Origin: Pleodorina starrii | Lineage: Eukaryota; Chlorophyta; Chlorophyceae; Chlamydomonadales; Volvocaceae | Assembly (NCBI GenBank): GCA_030267565.1 | Contig: BRXU01000010.1 | Span: 310,001 to 374,000, forward strand | Direction: 5' to 3' | DNA: 64,000 nt | Part shown: positions 48,901 through 61,000 of the stretch, in pieces | Layout of the letters: every line of letters starts with the position of its first letter | How positions within the stretch are numbered: the stretch's first letter is position 1 | Notes under the pieces: generated by a model | Told to the model about the DNA's origin: nothing | The model's database searches: none | What the model saw: the letters and a program-made list of their open reading frames with translations, nothing else | Program-made: the position numbers and the translations under genes

Positions 48901-51456
48901 CCATCACCCGTACACAGTCCAGCGCTCCGTACGACAACACCGCCGCCAGCGCCGCCTGGATCACCACCGCCGTAGAGCTGGACATCTGCAGGACAAAGTA
49001 CGGCACCGTACGGAATGAAAACATTACAGCGGGAGGCGGGTCGGGGCAGGAGGCTTGGCAGGGGTCGAGCACAGCTCGTGTGTGTGGGGGGGAGGGGAAG
49101 GGGGGCAGGGTTGCAGTACGATAGTTGGGGCGCAAGGCAGCGAAACGGGTTGGGGGTGGGGGGGTGGGAAACCTGGGAGTGGATCAGGCAGGGGAGAAAC
49201 CCGCACAGCCGGGTCCCGTCCCCCCCTCTCCTCTCCCGCATGTTCCCTCCCCCCCCCTCGGCAAAGCACAGCACCGGGGCAGGGGGGGGGCGAGAGCGAG
49301 ATCGAACCCAAGGAGGGGAATACCCGCTCCGAAACCAGGCAAGACCACAAACGCACCACCCCCTACACGCGCAAACATACACTTCGACTAACATTGGGCG
49401 ACTGCTCGCCATCCCCACAGCGCCCCCTAGCTGCCGCCCACCCACCCACCGAGAGGGCGTCCACGGCGCTTTTAAAGACCATCGGCAGCGATATACCTGC
49501 AGTACAGTGCCGTACGAGGAGTGTGTATGTGTGTAAGTGTGTGTATGAGAGAGAGAGAGAGAGAGAGAGACAGCGGTATCCAGGTCGAAGAGGCGAGTGG
49601 AAGTGTCAGTGTCAGTGTCGTGTGCAGCAGCGGCTGAATGTCAGACAGACCTGCAGCAGACCCCCACCCCTTCCGCTCTCAGGAGGAGGGGAACCACTCC
49701 CACCCCCTGCCCCACGTAACCCCCACTCCCCCGCATCCCCCCCCGCCGCGTCTTAAGCGCAGCAACCCGCCCTGACCTCCTTCTCCCGCGGACCAACCCG
49801 AGCCCGAGCCCCCCCTCCATCCCGGGCTCCGGCCCATACGTGGATCACCCCTTCCCCCCGCCCAAGTCCCCCAGATACCCCCCCCTTGCTCCCCCCTGCT
49901 CCCCCTACTCCCCCCCTCCCGTCCCCCCTCAGTTCCCCTCTTACCCGCCAGCTTGGCCACCACCATACACGACACCGCCGCCGCCAGCCGCCACTTGAGG
50001 TGCCGCTCCTGGAGCGCTAACCGCAGGCTGAAGGGGGAGGAGGGGGAGGAGGAGGGAGAGGAGGGGGGTTATGCACGTATAGGCCGGAGCCCGTAAGCGG
50101 TAATGCAGCAGAAGAAACGGGGGGAGCGGTCGTGAACAGCAGCAGCACCGGGGTGGGGTGAGGTGAGGTTGGGGGCGGAGGTGAGGAGGGGTGGGGAATG
50201 GGAGGAAGGATAGGATGAGGCGGGAATCCGGCAGGAGGTGATGTGACACCCAACAGCAAGCCCCGGACTAGGAGCTGTGTGTGTGTGTGGCTGGCTGGCT
50301 GGCTGGCTGGCTGGTTGGCCGAGGTACGGATGGATGACCCGAGAGAGAGCCACATCCGCACCACCACCACCCGTGAAGAGCTGTTAACGACCTTTCGGGT
50401 TCCCGTGTCCAATTTTCACGCCTCCCGCCAATCTCAGCGGCGCCGGGAGCCGACCCCCCTTTCCCCCCTCCCCTCCCCTCTCCCCTCCCCGGTGTGTGTA
50501 ACCCACACGAAGTCACCCCGGGGGGTTCCGGAGGAGGAGGAAGCTGCGGTGGGTGGGTGGGTGGGTGGGTGAAGTGGACTGCAGCAAAAAAATACCGCCG
50601 CTGCATTCCTTTCCCTCCCTACTCTCCCTCCCCTCCTTCAGCTCCAGGTCGCAACAGGTCGCACCAACAACACCCGAGGCCGCAACCCGAAACCACCCTT
50701 AAGGGAAGGGAAGGGAAGGAAGGGGAAGGGAATCGCTGCCCCAAAGGGAAACGCGGTCGTCAACAACCAAAATCAAACTGCTGTGCGCTCCGTCGAGTAA
50801 CCCACCCACCGGGGAGTCGGACCGTGCGTGCAAGTCGGGCGGCAAGAAGGCGGCAGGGGGTATAAAAGCGCGACCGGAGACGCGACCGGAGACGCGGACG
50901 CAGAGACGCGACAGGAGACGCGGACGCGGAGACATGGACGCGGAGACACGGACGCGGACGCGGAGGCAGATGTCTCTCGGCCGGAGACGCGGACACAGAG
51001 ACGCGGTTGTACTCACAGGTAGGGCACCACGTCGCGCAAGTTGCCGCTGCCCGGCGGTGTCGGGAGCACCGGTACGGCAGGGAACTTGGCCGCCACCGCA
51101 GCGGCGGTCGTACTGGCCGTTGTGGTGCGGGCCGCGGCTGCTGTGGCTCCGCCGTTGCTGCTGCTGTTACTACCGCCGTTGGCGGGTGTGGCGGGCTGGG
51201 GAGCGCCATTGCCGGCTGCGGCGGTCGCGTCCGGAGGCAGAGGTAGCGATAGTGCAGCTGCGGCGCCACAAGTTAGGCGCGCCGCGCGGCTTCGCGCCAG
51301 GCATGCATGGCGGAGCGCTGCTGGTAGCCCTAGGCTGGCAGGCAGCCCATACCTACAGCGTGGTTGGCTCGGAACAGCAGTGTATGCAGAGCGTTGCTTG
51401 AAATCTTTGGTAAGCTGCACCGGGCCTGAAAACGTTGCACCCGGCATGCGAAGCAT
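41314..51456 (-). CDS. ATM1/ABCB7-type mitochondrial ABC half-transporter
   Basis: Fifteen exons, all with GT-AG borders, join into one open frame of 1045 residues (high to low): 51456-51017, 50027-49945, 49496-49450, 48985-48887, 47640-47505, 47289-47096, 46755-46660, 46236-46007, 45538-45112, 44771-44193, 43583-43440, 43211-43118, 42827-42756, 42140-42020, 41689-41314. The N-terminus is Arg/Ser/Ala-rich, a likely mitochondrial transit peptide. The membrane domain carries ATM marks: [76 protein letters not shown]. ATPase motifs: Walker [10 protein letters not shown] (603-611), Q777, signature LSGGE (833-837), [14 protein letters not shown]889. The ATM family exports a glutathione-linked sulfur compound from the matrix for cytosolic Fe-S assembly; the Chlamydomonas homologue is tied to cadmium tolerance. 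Low-complexity insertions lie at about 475-560 and 622-747, and a 100-residue tail after the ATPase. Confidence 0.93.
44283..44660 (-). other. Ser/Asn/Gly-rich insertion in the ABC ATPase
   Basis: Inside exon 10, between LYDIWPDE (after Walker A) and [10 protein letters not shown]. Family members have about five residues here; this gene has about 125, built of AGC/AAC-type triplets coding Ser, Asn and Gly. There are no splice signs at its edges in frame-preserving positions, and the frame is kept through it. Confidence 0.8.
45909..45980. repeat. (CA)n microsatellite in an ABC intron
   Basis: About 30 CA units with two ATCTAAA interruptions at the edges, in the intron between exons 8 and 9. 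No LINE piece is attached to it. Confidence 0.85.
46822..46861. repeat. Telomere-like repeat in an ABC intron
   Basis: TTTAGGGTTTTAGGG and four further near-perfect TTTAGGG/TTTTAGGG units, in the intron between exons 6 and 7. Confidence 0.7.
47912..48072. mobile_element. ~160-bp MITE-like element in an ABC intron
   Basis: GGTCAGGGAGGGATATGCTC at the left faces GAGCATATCACTCCCTGACC at the right (one mismatch), and the next bases CTTCATATAA / TTATATAAAG also pair: inverted repeats of about 28 bp. Right-end copies of the same sequence occur at 56600, 56764 and 61075 in introns of the neighbouring gene. Confidence 0.7.
48246..48320. repeat. (CCAGGG)n minisatellite in an ABC intron
   Basis: About 12 perfect GGCCAG hexamers in the intron between exons 4 and 5. 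Confidence 0.9.
49821..49851 (-). repeat. Short dispersed repeat, facing left
   Basis: CGGGCTCCGGCCCATACGTG followed by GATCACCCC. It is the inverted partner of 50064-50094 (about 24 of 27 bases pair); the two lie on either side of ABC exon 2. Confidence 0.6.
50064..50094 (+). repeat. Short dispersed repeat, facing right
   Basis: GGGGTTATGCACGTATAGG followed by CCGGAGCCCG. Relatives are at 46876 and 62113 (same strand), 60984 (opposite strand) and 61954 (same strand, shorter). Confidence 0.6.
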
Positions 51457-52084
51457 GACGACGCTCGCAACGCTGCAACCGGTACCAGTATTTATGCGTC
51501 AAGTGACGTATTCAAAACGAAATGAATGATAAGAGGCGGTGAAGAGCTCTTTGGCATCTAAAAGCTGTGGTGTTGGTGGTCTTCGCCCAGCACGCGAAAA
51601 GGATCAAGTATCTTGTCGTCGCGAATCAAGACCAGGGTGTGCAAAGCAAAGGTGAGTCTACAGGGTGGCTAAGTGCCGTTTGGCTCCATGGCATGCGGCG
51701 TTCTGTGTAATTACACGTCATTTCTCGTCCGCAGGTCCGTTGGGTGGTTGCAGTCGTCCTTCCGGTGTCGCCGCTCGCCGGTTGTTCACACAACCGATGC
51801 GCCACTCAACCTTTCCGAGTCCTCTATGTCTTTTCTTTATTAACGTTTCGCAGTTAGCCTTGTCGACTACCAGCGGTAGCCCGTAGCCGCGAATTCCGGA
51901 CCTTGGCTATCCATCTACAAGGCGATTTCGCAATACCTATTTCATCCTCTAAGTACTACATAATATTATCGTTGCCATAAAGTTCGATCCCGGCGTTTTG
52001 CGGAACCGCATCGGCTAGCTGCTGCTGCCGATGGCTGGCTGCTACCCGCCGACATCACTACATAAGTGCATCTAAAGTCATCGG
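51457..52084. promoter_or_regulatory. Shared promoter region of two divergent genes
   Basis: Only 628 bp separate the ATG of the ABC transporter (minus) from the ATG of the next gene (plus), so their control regions must share or abut here. On the plus strand a donor-like AAGGTGAGT at about 51649 and an acceptor-like TCCGCAG at about 51729-51735 could frame a small 5' UTR intron. No clear TATA box was found in either direction. Confidence 0.5.
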
Positions 52085-55000
52085 ATGATCAGCTCAAACC
52101 TATCTCCGCTTCCAGCACCAGCCGCCCCGGTGGGCGACCGAGCGCCGTCCTCGTCGGGATGGCGCGGCGCCCCCGTGCTGCCACCGCGCCCGCCACGACG
52201 GCACCGCACAACCCACCATCGGCTCACCCCCTACTCCATCCCCAGCCCTGCCACCATTTCCACCATCACATGCTCTGCAGCCTCGTCATCAGCTTTCGCT
52301 TTTCACTGCAGCCTGGTGAGCAGCAGCCTGATTAGCAGCAGCTCCTCAGCTGCTGCTGCGGCGGCGCCGCGGCCCCCCACACTCGCCGCTCGCTCAATCT
52401 CCGGTGGAAGCCATTTCCGGGGCATCGGGAGGGGGGCCAATGTGGCAGCGCAGGCTTCAGTAGTGGGGAACGGGAACGGGAGCGGGAGCGGGAGCGGCGC
52501 TGACGTCGGCGGGAGCGGCGCTGACGTCGTGGCGGCGGCGGCGGCCGACGGCGGCGGCGGCGGCGGCGTGTCAGTCTCCTCCCTGGATCACCCGGACCCC
52601 CACCAGCAACAACAACACCATCAGTCCCAGAATCAGAACGAGGTCCCAACGGGACCGCACGCAGTGGAGGACGGAACCACGGGTCAGGCGACCAGCCCGG
52701 GAGGAGGGGGCGTCGAGGAGTCGGGGGCTGCCGCCAACGACGGAGCTGCCGGCGGCGGCGGCGGCCCTGCCGTACATTCCGAGTACGTCGAGGAGTACGA
52801 GACGGTGTACGAGACGGAGACAGAGGCGGCGCCGGCGCCGGCGGCGGAGGCGGCACTGGCAGTGCGGTCGGGCGGTGGTGAGGAGGCGGAGGTTGGCAGC
52901 TCGGTGGCGGAGAGGGAGGCGAACGCAGCGGCCTCGGCCTCCGGGGGTCCCCGGGAGTTTGCTCTCAGACACCAGGTGGGTGGTGGGGACCTGGGAGTGT
53001 GTGTGTAGGGGGGATGGGTGGGTGGGTGGGTGGGTGGGTGGGTGGGTGGGTGGCGGGGACCTCCTGGGAGTGGGAAGGGGAGGGGAGGGGGGGTGGCGGC
53101 GGCGGCCGGACATCTGGAGTGGAGAGAGGGCGGGGGGTGATGGGTTTGGGGTTGGTGGGGGGGGCGTCCGTGTTCGGCGGAGCTGGGAGATGGGGTTATA
53201 GTGGAGGGGGGTTTGGGTTGAAGTACAGGGGGGTGGGAGGGAGGTTCGGCCCCCGTCTTGGGCAGGAGGGGCGAGCAGGCCGACACGGCGGCGGAGGGAC
53301 TGGGTGGGTGGGTTGGGGGGGGGGTGGCGGGCAGGGTCCCTCCAGGGAGGGGCTCTGGGCTCTCGGCGGGTCCGCGGCGCAGCGCACCATCCGACCGATA
53401 CTTACCCCCAAACTCCCAACTCCCAACTCCCAACCCTCAACCTCCGCCCGACCTGCACACCCGGGGGGGGGGGTGGCGCCCACCCCCCGCACTTATCCAC
53501 CCGCCCCCGCACCATACACCTCACCCTAACGCCCAATCCCAGCATACAGCCCCCACCTCCGAGCCCCTGTCCTGCCTTTATCCCCATCTCACCGCATTTC
53601 ATCTCAACGCTGCGGCATCTGCTTCACCGCTCCGCCCCAACCCCCAACCCCAACCCCCGGGGCTACCTTCCACATCCGTACGTCAGCCAATCAGCCTATT
53701 GCCTAACGGGTGACTGTTTTCCGTTACCCCCTCCCTCTCCCCCCAACCTCACCCCCACACCCCCGCCCACCCCCCAACCTCACCCCCAACCTCACCCCCG
53801 CCCACCCCGGCCGTAGGCCTCTCTGACGGCGCTGCAGGCCGCCGGCCCACCGCTGGCGGCGTCTCTGCCGTACATCGGCGGCGGCGGCGGCGGCGGTTTC
53901 GTTCCGTCCGGTGGTCTGCTTGGCGGTACCTCCGTCGGCGGTTGGGCTCTGGCTGCCGCACTGCTGTTGGCCATCCGACTAAGTCGGGAGGGCGCGGATT
54001 CGGAGCGGCTGGATCTGCAGGCCCTGCAGGTGGGGTTTGGGTGGGGTGGGGTGGGGTGGGGTGGGGTGGGGGGGGGTGGGGTGGGGTGGGGTGGGGTGGG
54101 GTGGGGTGGGGTGGGGTGGGGTGGGGTGGGGTGGGGTGGGGTGGGGTGGGGTGGGGTGGGGTGGGGTGGGGTGGGGTGGGGTGGGGTGGGGTGGGGTGGG
54201 GTGGGGGGGGGTGGGGTGGGGTGGGGTGGGGTGGGGTGGGATGGGATGGGGTGGGGTGGGGTGGGGTTGGAAGAGGGGAGCGCCAACGCCGGTACGTCCC
54301 TTGGCCCCACCATCGCCCTTCCGATCTTTTTCTGTTGGACTGCCCTCCCCTGTCTCCGCAGCTCAGGCCGTCAGGTCATTCGGCCGTTGCGACAGGTTGT
54401 CTGTGTACACATACACACACACACGCATTGACACACCCCAACGGTCTCGTCGTTCCCCCCGCCCCCCTCTCCCCCCATCCCCCCGCCTGCCCCCAGGCTC
54501 GCCAGGCGGAGGGTCGTGCGCTGGATTCGGAGCTGAGAGCCAGGCGAAGGGCGTATTTGGAGGAGGAACGTAAGAGGCTGGAGGAGGAGGCGGCCAAGAG
54601 GTGCGGGGGGTGGGGGTTTGCGTGCGTTTGTATATGTGTGGGAGGGGAGGGAAGAGAGGGGAGGGGAGGGGAAGCGTCTGTTGTGCGGTTTGTTTTTGAT
54701 TGAAGGGCGGTGAAGAGGGGGGTGAGATACAAAGGATGGAAAGGGTAAGGAGGATGGAAACACGGAAATGACAACACCCCACACCACTGTAGCTAGTGCG
54801 ATCGGGTGTGGGTGATGAGTGATGAGTGCAGTGCACATGAGGCCGCGAGGACAATGCTCACCAGACAGCATCTTTACGAACCGCAGCCAAGGAGTACCCC
54901 ATATGGGGCGCACACCGCATGTGGCACCGCATGCGTATGTGTACGACGTGTGTATGTGTGTGTTATCCGATCACCCGCGGCCATTTGCCTGATGCCCCCC

Positions 55001-58000
55001 GCCCCCATCCGAGGACCCCCCCGCCCCCCCCCGCCACCCCCCTGTCACTGCTTACGTGGCTTCCATGTCTGCTTGGGTCTCCTCTCCTGTGCGCTCCCGA
55101 TCTGCAGCTCCGGGAACCCCCTCCCCTCTCCCCACCCACCACCCACCACCCACCACCCCCACCCCCACCCCCACCCCCACCCCCTCCGCCCTCCCCACTC
55201 CCCACTCCCCACCCACCACCCCCACCCCCCAACCCACTTGGCAAACTCGCTCTTCAATCCCTTCCCCCTTGGCACGCATGCTTGCTGGCATCTGGGTCTC
55301 CGTCCGTCCCTTCGCTGCGGTACCTTCTTTCTTACCCCACTCCCCAACTCGCTCCCCCTCCCCCTTGTCGCACCTGGTCGCACTGTGTTGGCTCTGCAGG
55401 GTCGCTGAGGCCAAGGCCAGGCAGGAGGAGGAGGCGCGGGCGGCGGCGGAGCGGCAGCGGCAGTGGCAGGAGGAGGCAGCGAGGGAGGCGGCGAGGATGC
55501 AGGTGGGGGGGGGCGGAGTGGCGACCGTAACTTGGGGGGGAGATACGGGGGAAAGTGCGTGTGTATGTGTATGTGCGTGCGTCTGCGTGTGCGTGTGCGT
55601 GTGCGTGCTCGTGCTCGCGGTCTACCCCCCACCACCACCCACACACACCGCCACTCCGCTTACGCTGCCGTATCTTCTTTCTCACCCCCACCCCACCCCA
55701 CCCACCCCTCCCGTGTCCCGTCCCGTCCCGCCCCCCTCAGGAAGCCGCCGCCGCCGCTCGACGTGTGTATGAGGAGCGGGAGGCCCGGCTGGGGGAGGAG
55801 CTGGCGGCGAGGGCGGAGGTGGAGCGGAGGCTGAGGGAGGAGGCGGAGGCGCGCAGGAGGGAGGAGGCGGAGGCGAAAATGTGCGGGCGGGGGGGGGCGG
55901 GTGGAGCCTGGAGGAGGAGGGGGAGGGAGGAGGGGGGGGAGGAGCGGGAGGGGGAAGGCTCAGACGCGTTCTCGGTAATCGCGCGACATAAAAGGGCGGG
56001 GGGGGGGAAGCGGGGGAGGGCGGCTGAGAGCGAAAGGTGTACGGCATACAGGTGCAGCAGCATGTGGATGTCGTACGTCGTCGGTACGAACTGTGCTCGG
56101 TGCTTGAACGAGTTGCGGTCAGAAGGTGGGGTGAGGTTGGGTGTGTGTGTCTGTCTGTCAGGCCTGATGCACCCGCGGTACGGCACATGTGCGGTACGGC
56201 AGCGGTACGACAGCTGTACAGCATATTCACCCATTCTGCAGCACAGCATCCTCCGGGCTCGGGGCAGGTCCATTCTGCCTTCGCGGCTCCCCTTCCATCC
56301 ATCCATCCATCTATACCTGCCTGCCTGTCTGCCTGGGGGTGGGGGCGGGGGTGGGGGTGGAGGGCTGGGGGTTCCTCCGCCTGAGCACCCCGCCAGCGAG
56401 CGCTTGTGCGCACATTCAATCTCCCATAGCCCGTAGCTCTTGGGTGCTGATCGCGTTTTTGGGTTCCAACGACCCACGGGTCGGTCGGTTGTATAGTCTA
56501 ATCCCGATACCAATGCCGATTTCGACCCCCCCTTCGTCCGACCGCTGTTTCCTGCCGCCACCGGTTTACCCCGGCGCCCAAGCACTCCACCCCCCCTTGC
56601 ATATCACTCCCTGACCCCCCAGCTTATGTTCGTCAACGCCGTCTCCGTCACTCCCGCAGCGGTGTCTTCGTTTCTTACCCCCAACCTCCAAGGCTACCCC
56701 TCCCCCTCTGGTGATGGCAACCGGGTGGCACCCCCCCCCTCCCCGAGCAGTGTCTCGTTATATAAAGGTGGAGCATATCACTCCCTGACCGTCCCCCCCC
56801 CCCCGGTTGCGCAGGCGCGCGGAGGCGGAGGCGGCCCGGAGGGCGGCGGAGGCGCGGGCTGCCGCTGCTGCTGCTGAGGCGGCGAGGCGGGCGGAGGCGG
56901 AGGCGGCGAGGCGGGAGGCGGAGAGGCGACTGCGGCTGGCGAGCACCTGGTGGGAGGAAGTGTGTGTGGGGGGGAGGAGGGGAGGAAGGGGAGGGAGGAG
57001 GATGAAGGGGGGAGAAGGGGGAGGAAGGGTGTAGGGTGTTGGAGGCGGGGGTCGGTGTCCGTGTCTGCTGCAGCTTTGGAAAGACCGGTCGCCCTGACCA
57101 CATTACAATCTACACACGCACACACACGCACACACACTCGAGAGCGCCGGTGACCGTTGTTAATTGATTGCCGATCGGCCCCCGGATGGCTGCCTTGCCT
57201 CACGTACACATACACACACACCGCCCGTGCCCCACGTTTCTTTTCTTTTTGTGTGTGACTATGAGAGACCGTACCCCCCGCTCCCTTCTCCCTCCCCCCT
57301 TCCTCCCCCTGGAGTGGCCTGGGGCTGCTGCAACTGCACCCAGTTGCAGCATTACGTGCCATCACACGCTCTTAACCGCCCCCCCTTCCTCTCCCCTCCC
57401 CTCCCCTCGCCTGACTGCTACGCCGCAGGTATACGCTCGGGTTCCGGAGCCGGGTCTCGGGCCGCCCAGCGCCTCCGGGGACAACGGTGCCGCAAGGCGA
57501 CGGCGGCGGCAGTGGTGGTACGGCAGCGGCGGCGGCGGCGGCGATGCTGCGCGGCCCCCCGGCGGCGCGAATCCTGCTGGAGTGCTCCGTCGAGCTGTCG
57601 TACGTCGCTCGTACGGCACCCACGCTGACGGCGGCGGCGTCGGCCGACGCGGCCGACGTCGCCGCTGCGGTGGCGGCGGCGGCGGCGGAGGGCGCAGCGG
57701 CGGCGGCGACGCTGAGCCTTTCGGCGGCGGAACTGCCGCCGGCGCCGGTCAGCGGCGGCGCGGCCGCGGCCGTGACGCTGGTTGGGACGAGTGGCCGGCC
57801 GTACGAGTCGGCGGCGGCGGCGACGGAGGGCGCTGTGGAGCTCGCAGGTTGGTTGGTTGGTGGTTGGTCGGTTGGTTGGCGGTTGGTCGCTTGTGGCCCT
57901 CGAGCGCATCGCGGCAACGGCCTTTCACCAACCGCCAAGTGCCTGCTAGGGGCCTCTACCGCCGCAAGGAGCACCGGTGTCCACTCCCACCCCCCGGCTG

Positions 58001-61000
58001 TCCACTCCATTCCCCCCGGGGGTGTTTTGCCGTACCCTGACCCCCCCTCATCCACTTTAGACGGCATTTTCTCCCCTCCCTCAATCCCTATCCAAATCTC
58101 TACCCGGCCCATGCCCCCCTCCCCCCTGTTCCTGCTCCTGCCTCTTGACCCTCCCCACCCCCCATCCCCACCCCCACCTCCCCCACCCCCAACCCCCCCA
58201 CCCTCCGCTCCGGGTCACTCAGGCGCCGCTGCGGCCCCGCTGGCCTCCCTTCTGGCCTCCGCCTCCGCCCCCTCCTCCTCCTCCTCCTGGCTGGGGGCAC
58301 TGCCGCTGCAGCCCCCGCCTCTGGACACCCTGGGCCGCTGGATGGCGGAGGGAGGGGGTCTGAGGGCGGGGCAGGGGGAGGGGGAGGGGGAGGCCGCGGC
58401 CGGGACTGCGGCGACGGTGACGGCAGCGGCGGCCGAATCCGGCCGCGGATTGGGTCCAGGGGAGGCGGCAGCAGCAGCAGCAGCAGCAGCAGGGGAGGGC
58501 GCGGGGGCGGCGAGTAACAACGCTGCTACTGGTGGTGGTGATGGTGGTGGAGGTGGTGGAGGTGATTCTGTCGATTCGGAGCTGGTGGTTTCGGAGCTGC
58601 GGCACTGGGCCAGGATGGCGCAACTGCAGGTGTGTGTGGATGTGGGGATGTGGGGAGGGGGGCGAAGGGGGGGCATGTCGTGTGTGTTTTGGGGAGGTGA
58701 AGGGGTTTGGGAGGGGGGTGGATTGAGTGCAATGCGATGTGTGTGAGGGGATGTGTGTGTGTGTGGTCCCGCGCGTTCTCTACACAAGAACACAACCCCT
58801 CCTCTTCACCCTCCCCTCACACCCCCCGCACACCTGCCCCGTCCGCCCTCGGTTACTTGGGCGCAGTTCTTCTTGCTGTCCTTTATTCGTTGGTTCGCTG
58901 TGCCGGCCGTGCCTTGATGCGGGCCGGGACGGGCAGGGCCGGGCAGGAGCGCGAAGTCGTACTTGAAGTCGGAAGCGGTGTTAGGGGGTTTGTAAACCTG
59001 GGGTGGGAAGGATGGTAGTGGTGGTGGTATGCCGCATACCGTATCCCGTGTATCCCGTATCCCTTATCCCGTCAACGGTGCAACGCTGCAACGGCCAACC
59101 AACACGCACTCCAACCGTCCTGAGCAGACGCCCTAATCCTCCCCGCACCGCCTCCTGCGTCCTGCCCCCCCCCCCCCTTTTCAGGTTCTTGCCAGTTGTC
59201 GGCAGTTGGTGTGTCAGTTGGCCCCCCTCCTGGGGCCCGGGGAGGAGCTGGAGCAGGAGGTGCAGGTAGACAGGAGGGGTGCAGGGGGGGGGAGGGGGGT
59301 GGGGGGGAGGGGTGGGGAGGCGTGCTGAGATGAGGACTGAGGTCTGCGGACGCTCCAAATCCCCCAAATCGACTGCCGCACCCCCTTTTTCCCCCCCTTT
59401 GTTCCAGTCGTGTCCTACGGCACATCATCTTCACCCCCACCCCACCCCACCCCACTCAACCCCACCCCACCCCCCGATTCCTTTCTCCACTGAGCGCAGG
59501 TGAGTAAGCCATCGTTCCTTTTGTGCTGTCCGGGCTGTGTGTCTATGTTGGTCTTGTGCTGTCGTGTGCCAGTCCGTCTGGGGTTGGTTGGCGGCGACGC
59601 GGCCGCGCGCTTTTTCTGCTGGAGGTATCAGGTAATCATCAGGTAATATTCCAGGTAACTGCGTTGCATTCTCTCGCCCCGGGCCGTTCTAATTACCCCA
59701 CCCCCCGCCGGGCTGACCCCGACCCGCAGTGCCGCATCAGCCGCCAGGTGCCGCCCCCCGCCTCCGCTCTGCCGCCGGCGGCCGCCGCCGCCGTCCTGCC
59801 GCCCGCCGTCGCTCCGTCGCTGCGCGCCGCCGCCGCCGCCGCCGCCTCCGGGGACCTTCAGCTCGCCGTCAACCTGCTAGACGCGGTCATCTCTAGGGAA
59901 GAGGCGGCGGCGGCGGCGGGCCGCGACGGCGCCGCCAACGGCGCGGCGCTGCCGCCGCTGGCGGTGGCGGCGCTGCTGTACGGCGAGATGATGGAGGCGG
60001 CGGGCTACGAGCCGCCGCCGCCGCCACCGCAGCCAACGGCGGCGGCGGAGGAGTCGAGGGAGGTAGCGGAGGCGGTGGCAGCGGCGGAGGAAGGTACGGC
60101 AGCGGAGGGTACGGCAGTATCGTCGTCGGCGCTATCCCTGGAGCGTTTGGCTCGCTACCAGCTGACGGAGCGGTCCAGGGGGGCTCCCGCGGACAGTCTA
60201 TTGGCGACTGCGCAGGTTAGGGGTGGAGCGGAGGGGGTGAGGGGGGTGAGATGGAGGGGGGGAAGGGGGGAGGGGGGAGGGGAGGGGGCTGGAAAGGGGG
60301 GGAGGGAAGGGGAGGAGAGGCCGCGCCTGGGCTCGGCTGGGCTGTTGGTCTGTTAGGTTTGGGTTTGTGGCCTCACGACTGTCTGGACCGGAGACGAAGC
60401 ACACGCCAGGCTGAGCTGGGCTGGGCTGGGGGGTTTATTGTAGGAAAACTCCCTCCCTCTTCCCACTCCCTCCCCTCCCTCCCCCTCCCTTCTCCCCTTT
60501 CCCCCTCACTCCCCCCTCCCCCTCCCCCCCTTGCCGTCAGTTGCTCCGCCAAATCCTCCCCGGAGGTCCCCGCCACCCCATCAGCCGCATTCTGGACAGA
60601 CTGTCGGAAACCAACATGAGCGTGACCACACGGCAGGCGCTGCAGGTGCGGGGGGGCGTGTGTGTGCATGTGCGTGCAGGCAGGGGGAGCAGGAAGGGGA
60701 GCAGGAAGGGGTTGAGGTGGGGTGGGGAGTTGCTGCACTGCTGGCCCTGGCGTGGGGACCCACACAATTACCACCACCACCACCACCACCACCACCACCA
60801 CCACCACCACCACCACCACCACCGCCGCCGCCGCCGCTTCAGCCTAAGGACTTTCGTCCTAGCTGCTGCACTGACTGGCTGACTGGCTGACTGGCTGACG
60901 GGCTGACGGGCTGCACTGGCTGAGTCCACCGGGCAGCTGTCCCGCCCCTCCCCCAAACCGAATTCTTCTGATACGTTACCGTTCACGGGCTCCGGCCTAT

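Noticed and set aside
53942..54703. Gly/Trp/Val-rich frames over the (GGGGT)n array and their Pro/His antisense frames
   Set aside because: Same reason: a stop-free pentamer in intron 2.
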